From Caproiciproducens faecalis (GTDB lineage Bacteria; Bacillota; Clostridia; Oscillospirales; Acutalibacteraceae), in the NCBI RefSeq assembly GCF_019448085.1, contig NZ_JAGFNZ010000002.1:496001-560000 (forward strand): 64,000 nt of DNA, read 5' to 3'. The position numbers and the translations under genes are program-made. Under the pieces are notes generated by a model, which saw only the letters and a list, made by a program, of their open reading frames with translations, made no database searches and was not told the DNA's origin. This document shows positions 9,211 to 18,183 of the stretch, piece after piece (positions within the stretch are counted from its first letter, which is position 1; the number at the start of each line of letters is the position of its first letter).

Positions 9211-9242
9211 CGGCTGAATTTTAAAGTTAAAGGAGAATTCAT

Positions 9243-10517
9243 TTGAGCCATTATCATATTGATACGAACTGCATTCACGCGGGATACGAACCGGGAAACG
9301 GCGAACCGCGCGTTCTGCCCATTGTGCAGAGTACGACCTTTAAATACGACAGTGCGGAAATGCTCGGGGAGCTGTTTGACCTGAAGGCCGACGGATTCTT
9401 TTACACCCGTCTGGGCAACCCGACCATAGACGCGGTGGAAAAAAAGATTGCCGCTCTGGAGGGCGGCGTCGGCGCACTGCTGACCTCCTCCGGCCAGGCC
9501 GCCTCTATGATATCGGTACTTAACATCTGCCCTGCAGGCGGCCATGTGGTCTGCTCCAGCGCGATTTACGGAGGCACCTTCAACCTGTTTTACAAAACCA
9601 TGCGGGAAATGGGTCTGGAATTCACGTTCCTGCCTGCGGACTGTACCGCGGAGGAACTGAACGCCGCGTTTCAGCCGAACACGCGCTGTGTTTTTGCGGA
9701 AACGCTGACCAATCCTTCTCTGGTAGTAACCGATCTGGAGCTCTATGCGAAAACAGCGCACGCTCACGGTGTGCCTCTGATTGTAGACAACACCTTCCCC
9801 ACCCCTGTTAACTGCCGCCCGTTTACCTTCGGCGCAGACATTGTTACCCACTCCACCACAAAGTATATGGACGGCCACGCCGTTCAGGTCGGCGGAGTCA
9901 TTGTGGACAGCGGGAACTTCAACTGGGAAAACGGAAAATTTCCCGGACTGACGGAACCGGACGAATCGTACCACGGGATTGTCTACACCAAGCAGTTCGG
10001 CAAGGCAGCTTACATTGTCAAAGCCCGCACCCATCTGATGAGGGATCTGGGCGCGCAGTCCAGCCCCAACAACGCGTTCCTGCTCAATCTGGGGCTGGAA
10101 ACGCTCGCGGTCAGAATGGAGCGCCACTGCTCCAATGCGCTTGCCGTGGCAAAGCATCTGGAACAGAACGATAAAATCGCGTGGGTCAATTACCCCGGGC
10201 TGGAGAGCAGCAAATACTACGGGCTTGCCAAAAAATATATGCCAAACGGCACCTGTGGAGTCATCTCCTTCGGAGTGAAGGGCGGGCGCGAGGCCGCCGC
10301 CGGATTCATGGAGGGCTTAAAGCTTGCTTCCATTGTTATCCATGTTGCGGATCTGCGAACCTGCGTGCTTCATCCGGCCAGCACCACCCACCGCCAGCTG
10401 AACGACGAACAGCTCAAAGAAGCCGGCATCGGCGCCGATATGATCCGGATGTCGGTCGGCATTGAAAACATTGAGGATATTCTGGAAGATATCGATCAGT
10501 CACTGAAGAATCTGTAA
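9243..10517 (+). CDS. metY: O-acetylhomoserine sulfhydrylase (homocysteine synthase)
   Basis: A 424-residue PLP enzyme of the Cys/Met metabolism family that makes homocysteine from O-acetylhomoserine and sulfide. Key features are SSGQAASM near residue 82, the long family-specific insert with NWENGKFPGLTEPD, the PLP lysine in THSTTKYMDGH, and the C-terminal VLHPASTTHRQL. Length and insert point to MetY and not to the shorter gamma-synthase/lyase members, although a methionine gamma-lyase side activity cannot be excluded. The start is TTG behind AGGAG. No SAM riboswitch is visible in the 32-base gap upstream. A strong terminator follows. Confidence 0.92.
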   Translation: MSHYHIDTNCIHAGYEPGNGEPRVLPIVQSTTFKYDSAEMLGELFDLKADGFFYTRLGNPTIDAVEKKIAALEGGVGALLTSSGQAASMISVLNICPAGGHVVCSSAIYGGTFNLFYKTMREMGLEFTFLPADCTAEELNAAFQPNTRCVFAETLTNPSLVVTDLELYAKTAHAHGVPLIVDNTFPTPVNCRPFTFGADIVTHSTTKYMDGHAVQVGGVIVDSGNFNWENGKFPGLTEPDESYHGIVYTKQFGKAAYIVKARTHLMRDLGAQSSPNNAFLLNLGLETLAVRMERHCSNALAVAKHLEQNDKIAWVNYPGLESSKYYGLAKKYMPNGTCGVISFGVKGGREAAAGFMEGLKLASIVIHVADLRTCVLHPASTTHRQLNDEQLKEAGIGADMIRMSVGIENIEDILEDIDQSLKNL

Positions 10518-10530
10518 AACAGCATTTGAA

Positions 10531-10562
10531 AAGGCGGAGCAGCTGCTCCGCCTTTTATTTTG
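10531..10562 (+). terminator. Terminator between metY and glutamate synthase operon
   Basis: Perfect hairpin from AAGGCGGAGCAG to CTGCTCCGCCTT (10531-10554) followed by a T-rich tail. The run of A before it on the other strand means it can also stop the convergent glutamate synthase operon. Confidence 0.85.
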
Positions 10563-10594
10563 TAGTTTTCAATTGCAAGAGCAGCCAGAAAAGT

Positions 10595-11317
10595 TTAGTT
10601 AAACGTATAAAGAGATTTGTACGGATTCTTCGTATTGGGTGTTAAAACATAGAAGTTTTTAGAAAGCACTTCCTGCTTATCGACTGCAAAAATGCCGCAG
10701 AATTCCTCGATGTACCCGTTGATTTCCGCCATGTCTTCCGGAGAAGCCGGAGCCGCCTGCACCTGCTTCGGCAGATCCTCGGGGAGCTCCTCGCAGCGCA
10801 GGTAGATCTTTCCGCCATGCATACCCGTTCCGCAGAGATTGCCTACCGGAACTTTCTTTTGGGAGTTCAAGCCCAGTACCACAATGGTGCCGCCCGCCTG
10901 ATATTCCCCCAGAAAGCTGCCGGTCTCGCCGCCGATCATAATCAGCGGATGGTGCGTCTGGTAGGCCTTCATATGGATGCCCGCGCGGTAGCCCGCGTTG
11001 CCTTTTACAAAGATTTTACCGCCGCGCATCGCGTAGCCGGTGGCGTCGCCGCTGGAACCGTTGATTACAATCATGCCTTCATTCATTGTATCACCGGTGG
11101 CGTCCTGTGCGTTGCCGTTCACCCGGATGGTGGCGCCGTTCAGATAACAGCCCAGGTCGTTGCCCGGCACGCCGTTGATCGTGATCTTCTTTCCGCTCAT
11201 GCCGGAAGCGATGTAGCGCTGCCCAAGACAGTTTTCCACCGTGATTTCCGTTTCTTCCGATACCCGGATCTCATTGTTCAGGTCCTTAAAATGCTTGTTG
11301 TCCGCATTGATTTTCAT
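10595..11317 (-). CDS. Glutamate synthase GXGXG-domain subunit
   Basis: A 240-residue protein equal to the C-terminal beta-helix (GXGXG) domain of bacterial GltB, here a separate polypeptide as in archaeal-type split glutamate synthases. The repeated glycine pattern is evident (LNGATIRVNGNAQD, NEGMIVINGSSGD, RGGKIFVKGNAG). In the fused enzyme this domain is structural and helps form the ammonia channel. It is the last gene of a five-gene minus-strand operon and its start overlaps the oxidoreductase stop by 4 bases, indicating coupled translation and fixed stoichiometry. Confidence 0.9.
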   Translation of the reverse strand: MKINADNKHFKDLNNEIRVSEETEITVENCLGQRYIASGMSGKKITINGVPGNDLGCYLNGATIRVNGNAQDATGDTMNEGMIVINGSSGDATGYAMRGGKIFVKGNAGYRAGIHMKAYQTHHPLIMIGGETGSFLGEYQAGGTIVVLGLNSQKKVPVGNLCGTGMHGGKIYLRCEELPEDLPKQVQAAPASPEDMAEINGYIEEFCGIFAVDKQEVLSKNFYVLTPNTKNPYKSLYTFN

Positions 11318-12546
11318 TCTTTGGCACCTCCCAGCTTCACGGCTCGTTCCGACGCGGTAAACGCCATGAGCTGCGGCTTTTCTTTAATCAGTTCATAGTC
11401 GACGGTGTCAAGCGGAGTCCTTTCACGAATCAGGGAAGTGTAAATTCCCGCTCTGGCGACGTCGCCGATCAGAATAAATCCCTTTAACAGATTGTCTTTG
11501 GAGATAAGCTTTTTATAGGTCTGTTCCGTCTGTACCACATAAGCTTCTCCGTCGTAGCTGCCCGCTGTAATAATGTGCATCCCGAAGAATCCGATGGCGT
11601 TCATCGGAATGGCCTTGTCGTATGCCTTTTCCCCGCCAGCCATATTAATTCCGGCTGCCTCGCCCTGCATATAGGCGTTGGGCAGCAGCGCAAGCACGCG
11701 GTACTGGCCCGAGGTGATGTCGTAGCTTTCACTGCAGTCGCCCGCCGCGTAAACGCCGTCCAGATTGGTGGCACAGTGAATATCGGAGACAATCCCTTTG
11801 TTGACCTTACAGCCGATGTCCGCGGCAAGCTTTGTTTCCGGCCGGACGCCGACCGCGACAACCAGCACGTCAAAATCCAGCTTCCCGCCGCTTTTCAGCT
11901 GGGCGGAATTTTTGGAGAACTGAGCGACACTGTCACTCAGAATAAATTTCACGCCCTGCTTTTCAATGTGCTTCTGCACCAGTTCGGAGCCGGTTTCATC
12001 CAGGATGCTCGGCAGGATACGGGGCGCCAGATCCACAACGGTAATTTGTTTGACCTTGCTGCAGATTCCCTCCGCGCATTTCAGACCGATGAGACCCGCG
12101 CCGACAATCAGCACACGGGTTTCCTTGTTAATGACCTTCTGCAGAGCCGCCGCGTCGTCCAGCTTCATAAAGCTGAACTGGTTCTCCACTTCCTCCAGCC
12201 CCGCCATCGGCGGAACGAAGGGGGAAGAACCGGTTGCAAACAGCAATTTGTCAAAAGCGATCTCATCCCCATTGTCCAAAACCACCTTTTTATTTTCATA
12301 GTCCACTTTGGTCACCGCGGTACCGAGGACGGGGGTAACCCGGTTGTCTTCATAGAAGCTGTCCGGACGGTACTTCATGCGCTGCTCTGTGGTTTTTCCG
12401 TAAAGAAGGTAGGAAATAAGCGGACGCGAATAAACATGGTGCGGTTCTTTGGAAATCACCGTGATCTTTCCGGCTTTATCCACGGAGCGGATTCCTTCGA
12501 TGCAGCCGACAGCCGCCGTCGAGTTTCCGATAATTACATAATTCAT
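11314..12546 (-). CDS. FAD/NAD(P)-dependent oxidoreductase of split glutamate synthase
   Basis: About 410 residues. The N-terminal FAD motif is YVIIGNSTAAVGC, the second Rossmann motif RVLIVGAGLIGLKCAEG binds NAD(P)H, and GVYAAGDCSE is the FAD-binding motif of class II pyridine nucleotide oxidoreductases. By position it should feed electrons from NAD(P)H through the neighbouring ferredoxin subunit to the FMN synthase subunit. A GTG at 12555 is possible, but the ATG at 12546 is better spaced from GGAGAGG. Its end overlaps the GXGXG gene by 4 bases. The donor (NADH or NADPH) cannot be told. Confidence 0.85.
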   Translation of the reverse strand: MNYVIIGNSTAAVGCIEGIRSVDKAGKITVISKEPHHVYSRPLISYLLYGKTTEQRMKYRPDSFYEDNRVTPVLGTAVTKVDYENKKVVLDNGDEIAFDKLLFATGSSPFVPPMAGLEEVENQFSFMKLDDAAALQKVINKETRVLIVGAGLIGLKCAEGICSKVKQITVVDLAPRILPSILDETGSELVQKHIEKQGVKFILSDSVAQFSKNSAQLKSGGKLDFDVLVVAVGVRPETKLAADIGCKVNKGIVSDIHCATNLDGVYAAGDCSESYDITSGQYRVLALLPNAYMQGEAAGINMAGGEKAYDKAIPMNAIGFFGMHIITAGSYDGEAYVVQTEQTYKKLISKDNLLKGFILIGDVARAGIYTSLIRERTPLDTVDYELIKEKPQLMAFTASERAVKLGGAKE

Positions 12547-12551
12547 TCTGT

Positions 12552-12986
12552 TCACCTCTCCTCAAAAACAATCGCTTTGTTCGGACAGCCCCGTACACAC
12601 GCCGGCTCTCCAAAGCTGTTGTTTGTGCAGAGCTCGCATTTCTGAATCACGCTGCCGTCGTTTCCCGGCATGATTGCGCCGTAAGGGCAGATCATAATGC
12701 AGGTGTAGCAGCCCACACATTTGTCCTTATTGACCTCAATCACTCCGTTGTCCACACTGAGCGCGCCGGTAATGCAGCTTTTCACGCAGAGCGGTTCGGT
12801 ACAGTGGCGGCAGGAAACGGCGAAGCTGATTCCCTGAGGGCCTTCCTCAATTTTGATTCTCGGGTTAATATGAATATCCTTGAGCGCTTTGACCATATCG
12901 TCGCTGCCGGAATTGGCAAAAGCGCAGTTATATTCGCAAAGATGGCACCCGAGACACCATTTCTCATTTACATATATCCTTTTCAT
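12552..12986 (-). CDS. 4Fe-4S ferredoxin subunit of split glutamate synthase
   Basis: A 144-residue iron-sulfur protein of the DmsB/HycB type, with four groups of cysteines (CLGCHLCEYNC near residue 11, CRHC...LCVKSC near 59, CVGCYTCIMICP near 90, CELC...ACVRGCP near 116). This suits up to four cubane clusters. It lies between the oxidoreductase and the FMN subunit, three bases after the latter's stop, and most likely carries electrons between them. Confidence 0.88.
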   Translation of the reverse strand: MKRIYVNEKWCLGCHLCEYNCAFANSGSDDMVKALKDIHINPRIKIEEGPQGISFAVSCRHCTEPLCVKSCITGALSVDNGVIEVNKDKCVGCYTCIMICPYGAIMPGNDGSVIQKCELCTNNSFGEPACVRGCPNKAIVFEER

Positions 12987-12989
12987 CGC

Positions 12990-14498
12990 TTATTCCCCCG
13001 CATGCTTGATCCCAAGAATTTCAAGCTCTTTCTCATTTAATCCGATTCCGCGAAGCATCAGGCGGTTGCCCTTTAAAGCTTCAATCGAATTGATGCCCAT
13101 GCCGCCCATCATTTCCTTAATTTCATGCTGCCACGCGGAAACGAGGTTGACAAGGCGCTTATAGCCGATGTCGGGGTTGAGGCGTTTGACAAGGTCAGGC
13201 CGCTGAGTTGCGATGCCCCAGTTGCATTTACCGGTCTGGCAGCTGCGGCAGAGGTGGCAGCCGAGTGCCAGAAGGGCCGCTGTTGCAATGTAGACCGCGT
13301 CCGCGCCCAGAGCAATGGCTTTGACAATATCCGCGGAGTTGCGGATGCTGCCGCCGACGACAAGGGAAACGTTATTTCGGATTTTCTCCTGGCGCAGCCG
13401 CTCATCCACGGCCGCAAGCGCAAGCTCAATCGGAATACCGACGTTGTCGCGGATACGGGTCGGGGCCGCGCCGGTGCCGCCGCGGTAGCCGTCAATGGCA
13501 ATGATATCCGCGCCGCTGCGGGCAATGCCGCTGGCGATCGCAGCAACATTGTGCACCGCCGCAATTTTTACAATGACCGGTTTCTGATAGTTGGTAGCCT
13601 CTTTCAGGGAATAAACCAGCTGTCTTAGGTCTTCAATCGAATAAATATCGTGATGCGGCGCGGGCGATATGGCGTCTGAGCCTTCCGGAATCATTCTGGT
13701 ACGGGAAACGTCGCCGACAATCTTCGCCCCGGGCAGATGTCCGCCGATGCCCGGTTTGGCCCCCTGGCCAATTTTGATTTCAATGGCCGCGCCGGCTTCC
13801 AGATAATCCTTATGTACCCCGAAACGGCCGGACGCTACCTGTACGATGGTGTTCTTGCCGTACCGGTAAAAGTCCTCGTGCAGACCGCCTTCACCGGTAT
13901 TGTAGTAGATCCCCAGTTCCTCGGCCGCTCTCGCAAGGCTTTCATGCGCGTTGTAGCTGATGGAGCCGTAGCTCATGGCCGAAAACATAATCGGCACGGA
14001 AAGCTCCAGATTCGGAGGAAGGTTCCCCGTGTTCAGGCTGCCGTCCGCGTTGCGTTCCAGCTTTTCCGGTCGCTTGCCCAGAAAGGTTCTGGTTTCCATC
14101 GGCTCGCGCAGCGGGTCAATGGACGGGTTTGTCACCTGTGACGCGTTAATCAGAATCTTATCCCAGTAAACCGGGTACGGTTTTGGGTTGCCCATAGAGG
14201 AAAGCAGCATGCCGCCCGACCCCGCCTGACGGTACACTTCGCCGATGACCTCGTTGGTCCAGTTGGCGTTGGTCTTAAAGGTATGATCGGTCTTTACGAT
14301 TTTCAATGCCCTTGTCGGGCAGAGGGATACACATCGGTGACAGTTGACGCATTTGGATTCATCGCTCTTCATCAGATTCAGTTCCGTATCGTAGGAATGA
14401 ACTTCGTTGGCGCACTGTCGTTCGCAAACGCGGCAGGCAATGCAGCGCTGCGGATTACGGATTACTTCATATTCAGGATATAAGAAATCTACAGGCAT
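12990..14498 (-). CDS. Glutamate synthase, FMN-binding catalytic subunit
   Basis: A 502-residue synthase subunit that reduces 2-iminoglutarate to glutamate on FMN. Two N-terminal [4Fe-4S] motifs (CIACRVCERQC near 19, CVNCHRCVSLCP near 49) precede the TIM barrel. FMN/substrate motifs are clear: SAMSYGSIS, NTGEGG, IKIGQGAKPG, GYRGGTGAAP and VVGGSIRNSADI. The Cys group of the 3Fe-4S centre (CHLCRSCQTGKCNWG) is present. It resembles archaeal-type glutamate synthase rather than the fused 1,500-residue GltB. Its start codon overlaps the stop of the amidotransferase gene (TAATG). Confidence 0.93.
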   Translation of the reverse strand: MPVDFLYPEYEVIRNPQRCIACRVCERQCANEVHSYDTELNLMKSDESKCVNCHRCVSLCPTRALKIVKTDHTFKTNANWTNEVIGEVYRQAGSGGMLLSSMGNPKPYPVYWDKILINASQVTNPSIDPLREPMETRTFLGKRPEKLERNADGSLNTGNLPPNLELSVPIMFSAMSYGSISYNAHESLARAAEELGIYYNTGEGGLHEDFYRYGKNTIVQVASGRFGVHKDYLEAGAAIEIKIGQGAKPGIGGHLPGAKIVGDVSRTRMIPEGSDAISPAPHHDIYSIEDLRQLVYSLKEATNYQKPVIVKIAAVHNVAAIASGIARSGADIIAIDGYRGGTGAAPTRIRDNVGIPIELALAAVDERLRQEKIRNNVSLVVGGSIRNSADIVKAIALGADAVYIATAALLALGCHLCRSCQTGKCNWGIATQRPDLVKRLNPDIGYKRLVNLVSAWQHEIKEMMGGMGINSIEALKGNRLMLRGIGLNEKELEILGIKHAGE

Positions 14499-15592
14499 TA
14501 TGCATCCACCCCCTTGTTTAATGTTACAATCACCGGTTCTCCGCCCCTTGGAGCGAAGGTTCTGTCCGGACTCGTTTCAATCGCGCGGATTGCGCACTCT
14601 TCACTCGCAACATAGGTCATGTCGCCCTTTTCGGCAACGACCATGGAGCGCAGTTTCAGGCGGTCGTTCAGCGCCATCATCCCGCCGCTGAAGCCCAGAA
14701 GTATGGAAAACGGGCCGGTAATCAGCAGGCTGGAAAACACGTTGCGCAGATAGGTGAGCTTTTCGCGCTCTGCCTGCGGCAGGCGGTCGATTTCATTCCA
14801 GAACGGGGCGGCGATCACGTCCGCAACTTCTTTGAGGCTAAGACCCTGTTTGCGGTTCAGATAGTCTATAATATAGGTAATTACCTCCGTGTCGGTCAGA
14901 AGCGTACATTTATAGCCGAACATCTCAATAAAACGCCGGTTCGCGTCATACGAGGAAATTTCACCGTTATGTACAATGGAATAGTCCAGCATGGCAAACG
15001 GGTGAGCGCCGCCCCACCAGCCGGGGGTATTGGTTGGGTAGCGTCCGTGCGCCGTCCAGCAGTAGCCCTCGTAGTTCTCCAGGCAGTAATATCTGCCTAC
15101 ATCCTCCGGGAAACCAACGGCCTTGAACACGCCCATGTTTTTTCCGCTAGAAAAGACATAAGCGTCCTTGATCTGGGTGTTGATCTTTACCACGCAGCGC
15201 GCGACAAATTCTCTTTCATCCAGCTGGGTATCTTTGAGAAGCTTTTCAAACGGCAGCCCAAAATAGCGCCAAATTGCAGGTTCATCCGTAATTTCCGGCA
15301 TTTTTCGGGTAGGAATTTTCTCAGCGACCGTCACATCGAAATTCGCCATGATCTCTTTTTCGCACTCTTCCTTGGCGCGGGCGCTGCCGTAGAAAACATG
15401 GAACGCATACAGATCCTTATTGCGCGGATAAATTCCGTAGGCCGCAAAGCCGCCGCCCAGTCCGTTGCTGCGGTCGTGCATGGTGGTAATGGAGCGAATG
15501 ATGGCCTCGCCATTCATCTTCTTTCCGCTGCGCGAAAAAATGCCCGAAATAGCGCAGCCCGAAGGTATCCTTACATCTCCCTCTTTTTGCAT
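14498..15592 (-). CDS. Glutamate synthase, class II glutamine amidotransferase subunit
   Basis: About 364 residues; it hydrolyses glutamine to supply ammonia to the FMN subunit. The ATG at 15592 follows GGGAGGTCAG; the longer in-frame start at 15667 has no ribosome site. The nucleophile should be Cys13 in SGCAISGIF, so a short propeptide must be removed, as in GltB. Other class II motifs are GRYPTNTPGWWGGAHPF, HNGEISSYDANRRF and TDTEVITYI. First gene of the operon; the promoter is 110 bases upstream. Confidence 0.9.
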   Translation of the reverse strand: MQKEGDVRIPSGCAISGIFSRSGKKMNGEAIIRSITTMHDRSNGLGGGFAAYGIYPRNKDLYAFHVFYGSARAKEECEKEIMANFDVTVAEKIPTRKMPEITDEPAIWRYFGLPFEKLLKDTQLDEREFVARCVVKINTQIKDAYVFSSGKNMGVFKAVGFPEDVGRYYCLENYEGYCWTAHGRYPTNTPGWWGGAHPFAMLDYSIVHNGEISSYDANRRFIEMFGYKCTLLTDTEVITYIIDYLNRKQGLSLKEVADVIAAPFWNEIDRLPQAEREKLTYLRNVFSSLLITGPFSILLGFSGGMMALNDRLKLRSMVVAEKGDMTYVASEECAIRAIETSPDRTFAPRGGEPVIVTLNKGVDA

Positions 15593-15703
15593 AAAAAACT
15601 GACCTCCCTGCAATTTCATCGTTTTAAGGCGTTTTGATGCCCTATCAGCAAAAATTGCGATTCTCACAGCTGAAAAGCTGCATAATAGTGATTTTTGGTT
15701 TTT

Positions 15704-15732
15704 ATAATATATTGTTTAACTACTAATGTCAA
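15704..15732 (-). promoter_or_regulatory. Sigma-A promoter of glutamate synthase operon
   Basis: On the minus strand TTGACA (15727-15732) and TATTAT (15704-15709) are 17 bp apart, giving a leader of about 105 nt. The leader contains the short palindrome CAGCTTTTCAGCTG, but I see no terminator in it. Confidence 0.75.
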
Positions 15733-15853
15733 TAGATTTTGCATAATTCTGGCTTTAAAATTGCAGAGTAGTGCAAATTTCCATAAAACTTTACCAATAA
15801 CAAGGTGGTTATGCATGTAATATTATCAAATCTTGCAAATTTTTATTTTTTTA

Positions 15854-15882
15854 TTGACATTTGGCTTTCACTGTCATATAAT
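15854..15882 (+). promoter_or_regulatory. Consensus sigma-A promoter of glnN
   Basis: TTGACA (15854-15859), 17-bp spacer and TATAAT (15877-15882): an exact consensus promoter. The start should lie near 15889, just before the leader hairpins. So strong a promoter suggests that control acts after initiation. Confidence 0.9.
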
Positions 15883-15891
15883 AAGCGCATA

Positions 15892-15938
15892 ACAGCAAAG
15901 GCGCTGTAGGGGTTTGCCCTATAGGGCCTTCTTTTTTT
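15892..15938 (+). promoter_or_regulatory. glnN leader attenuator: hexaloop hairpin competing with terminator
   Basis: Hairpin 1: ACAGC (15892-15896), loop AAAGGC, GCTGT (15903-15907). Hairpin 2, an intrinsic terminator: AAGGC (15898-15902) with GCCTT (15926-15930) and TAGGG (15907-15911) with CCCTA (15917-15921), then seven T. They share bases, so only one can form. A 5-bp stem with a six-base loop having A at position 1 and G at position 4 is what ANTAR-domain antiterminators such as NasR and EutV recognise. Clostridial glutamine synthetases are known ANTAR targets. A second A1/G4 hexaloop, found in many ANTAR sites, is not obvious. The antiterminator protein is not in this window. Confidence 0.6.
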
Positions 15939-15973
15939 ATTCTTTTTTGTAATTTATGTAGGGAGTGATTTTC

Positions 15974-18067
15974 ATGAGCAATATTCCTGAAATGTTCGGC
16001 AGCATGGTCTTCAACGATACCGTTATGAAGGAAAGACTGCCAAAGGACACCTATAAAGCTCTGAGAAAGACCAGAGAACAGGGCAAGCCGCTGGATTCTC
16101 AGGTTGCGAACGTAGTCGCTAACACAATGAAGGACTGGGCGGTAGAAAAAGGGGCGACCCACTTTACCCACTGGTTCCAGCCGATGACCGGTATCACCGC
16201 GGAAAAGCACGACAGCTTTATCTACCCGGTGGAAAACGGCAAGGTCATTATGGAATTTTCCGGCAAGGAACTGATTAAAGGCGAGCCCGACGCTTCCAGC
16301 TTTCCGTCCGGCGGACTGAGAGCGACCTTTGAAGCAAGAGGCTACACCGCCTGGGACCCTACCAGCAACGCGTTCATTAAAGACGGCTCCCTCTGCATCC
16401 CCACCGCGTTCTGTTCTTACGGCGGTGAGGCACTGGATAAAAAGACTCCCCTGCTGCGTTCCATGGACGCCATTGACAAGCAGGCAATGAGAATTCTGAA
16501 GCTGTTCGGCAATACGGAAGCCCACAGGGTTATTACCACGGTCGGACCGGAACAGGAATACTTCCTCATTGACAAAGCAATGTACGAAAAGAGAAAAGAC
16601 CTGATCTACACCGGCAGAACGCTGTTCGGCGCAAAGCCCCCAAAAGGACAGGAGCTTGAGGATCACTACTTCGGCGTGATTAAGCCGAGAGTGTCCGCAT
16701 ACATGAAAGAACTGGACGAAGAACTCTGGAAGCTTGGCATTTTCGCCAAGACAAAACATAATGAAGTCGCTCCTTCCCAGCACGAACTTGCCCCCATTTT
16801 TACCACCAGCAATGTGGCCTCCGACCAGAACCAGCTTACCATGGAAATCATGAAGAAGGTCGCCACCAAGCACGGCCTGACCTGTCTGCTCCATGAGAAG
16901 CCGTTCGCGGGCATCAACGGAAGCGGCAAGCACAACAACTGGAGCGTTTCGACCGACACCGGCGTAAACCTTCTTGAGCCGGGCGATTCTCCCCGCGAGA
17001 ACGCGCAGTTCCTCCTTTTCCTCTCCGCTATTATCAAAGCGGTTGACGAGCACCAGGATCTGCTCCGCATTTCTGTCGCGAGCGCGGGCAACGACCACCG
17101 TCTGGGCGCAAACGAAGCTCCTCCGGCAATCGTCTCCATGTTCATCGGCGACGAGCTGTCCAGTGTACTGAAATCCATCGAGGACGGTTCCTCCTACAAG
17201 CAGCAGGACAAAGTATCCATGACAATCGGCTCCGACGTTCTGCCCGCCTTCCCGAAGGATTCCACCGACAGAAACCGTACTTCTCCGTTCGCCTTTACCG
17301 GCAACAAGTTTGAGTTCCGTATGCTCGGTTCCACCGTATCCATTGCCTGCGCGAACATCATGCTCAATACGATCATTGCCGACGCTCTTTGCACCTTTGC
17401 GGATGAGCTGGAAAAAGCGGATGATTTCAATGCCAAACTGGCCGAAGTAATCAAGAACACCATTAAGGATCACAGCCGCATTATCTTCAACGGCAACAAT
17501 TACTCCGACGAATGGGTCAAGGAAGCGGAAAAACGCGGACTGTTGAATCTGCGCTCCACTGCGGACGCACTGCCGTACTATATCAGCGACGCGAACATTG
17601 CGCTGTTTGAAAAATACAGTGTGCTGACCAAGACGGAAGTTTATTCCCGCTACGAAATTCAGCTGGAAAACTACTGCAAACAGATTCATATTGAGGCGCT
17701 GACCATGGTGGATATGGTTAAGAAAGACATCATTCCGGCAGCCTGCTCCTATATGAAGGACATCAGCAAAGAGGCGATCAACAAAAAGCAACTCTGCGCG
17801 GACATCAGCTGCGAACTGGAAGAAAGCCTTTTGAAAAAGCTTTCCAACCTCAGCGCCGACCTTTACAAGAAAACGCTTGTACTGGAAGACTCTGTGGTAC
17901 CGGAAAAGGAATTCAAGGATGTTCTTGAACAGGCAAAATTCTACCGCAATACGGTTTTTGTACAGATGGAAGAAACCCGTGTCGTTGCGGATGAAATTGA
18001 AAGCCTGGTCGGTGAAAAATACTGGCCGTATCCGACTTACGGCGATCTGCTTTTCAGTGTGGTCTAA
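15974..18067 (+). CDS. glnN: Glutamine synthetase type III
   Basis: About 697 residues, the usual size of GSIII (GlnN), far longer than GlnA. It forms glutamine from glutamate, ammonia and ATP in the cytoplasm. GSIII motifs are clear: HWFQPMTG near residue 59, [10 protein letters not shown] near 192, [13 protein letters not shown] near 258, the [18 protein letters not shown] block near 312, and [14 protein letters not shown] near 375. The ATG at 15974 is 8 bases after GGGAG; the upstream GTG is within the ribosome site. The gene is divergent from glutamate synthase and is followed by the ammonium transporter, so the region holds a full GS/GOGAT pathway with ammonium uptake. Confidence 0.95.
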   Translation: MSNIPEMFGSMVFNDTVMKERLPKDTYKALRKTREQGKPLDSQVANVVANTMKDWAVEKGATHFTHWFQPMTGITAEKHDSFIYPVENGKVIMEFSGKELIKGEPDASSFPSGGLRATFEARGYTAWDPTSNAFIKDGSLCIPTAFCSYGGEALDKKTPLLRSMDAIDKQAMRILKLFGNTEAHRVITTVGPEQEYFLIDKAMYEKRKDLIYTGRTLFGAKPPKGQELEDHYFGVIKPRVSAYMKELDEELWKLGIFAKTKHNEVAPSQHELAPIFTTSNVASDQNQLTMEIMKKVATKHGLTCLLHEKPFAGINGSGKHNNWSVSTDTGVNLLEPGDSPRENAQFLLFLSAIIKAVDEHQDLLRISVASAGNDHRLGANEAPPAIVSMFIGDELSSVLKSIEDGSSYKQQDKVSMTIGSDVLPAFPKDSTDRNRTSPFAFTGNKFEFRMLGSTVSIACANIMLNTIIADALCTFADELEKADDFNAKLAEVIKNTIKDHSRIIFNGNNYSDEWVKEAEKRGLLNLRSTADALPYYISDANIALFEKYSVLTKTEVYSRYEIQLENYCKQIHIEALTMVDMVKKDIIPAACSYMKDISKEAINKKQLCADISCELEESLLKKLSNLSADLYKKTLVLEDSVVPEKEFKDVLEQAKFYRNTVFVQMEETRVVADEIESLVGEKYWPYPTYGDLLFSVV

Positions 18068-18113
18068 AAGCAGTTTCCTTAGCTTGTAAGGGTATGTTGA
18101 AAAAAATATATTA

Positions 18114-18169
18114 ATGCACAATGGCGTGTATTCTGTTTTAGCTTGCAGAATACACGCTTAATTTTTTTT
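18114..18169 (+). promoter_or_regulatory. Amt leader attenuator: hexaloop hairpin overlapping terminator
   Basis: Hairpin 1: ATGCAC (18114-18119), loop AATGGC, GTGTAT (18126-18131). Terminator: GCGTGTATTCTG (18124-18135) with CAGAATACACGC (18146-18157), then a T-rich tract ending at the AGGAGG of the transporter gene. The 3' arm of hairpin 1 is part of the terminator stem, so they exclude each other. The loop again has A1 and G4 and differs from the glnN loop (AAAGGC) by one base. Transcription from glnN should stop here unless hairpin 1 is stabilised. A weak promoter (TTGTAA, 17 bp, TATATT at 18084-18112) would start inside hairpin 1. Confidence 0.6.
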
Positions 18170-18183
18170 AGGAGGCAACACGC

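Noticed and set aside
8940-10157. 405-codon minus-strand frame opposite metY
   Set aside because: Shadow of metY, with basic, low-information composition and no recognised domain.
15593-15697. ANTAR-like attenuator in the glutamate synthase leader
   Set aside because: A TGAT/ATCA hairpin has a five-base loop and no following terminator, so it does not match the two plus-strand leaders.
15851-18121. Open frame of 756 codons antisense to glnN
   Set aside because: It is entirely opposite a conserved glutamine synthetase gene and has no ribosome site or family features; it results from high GC codon use.
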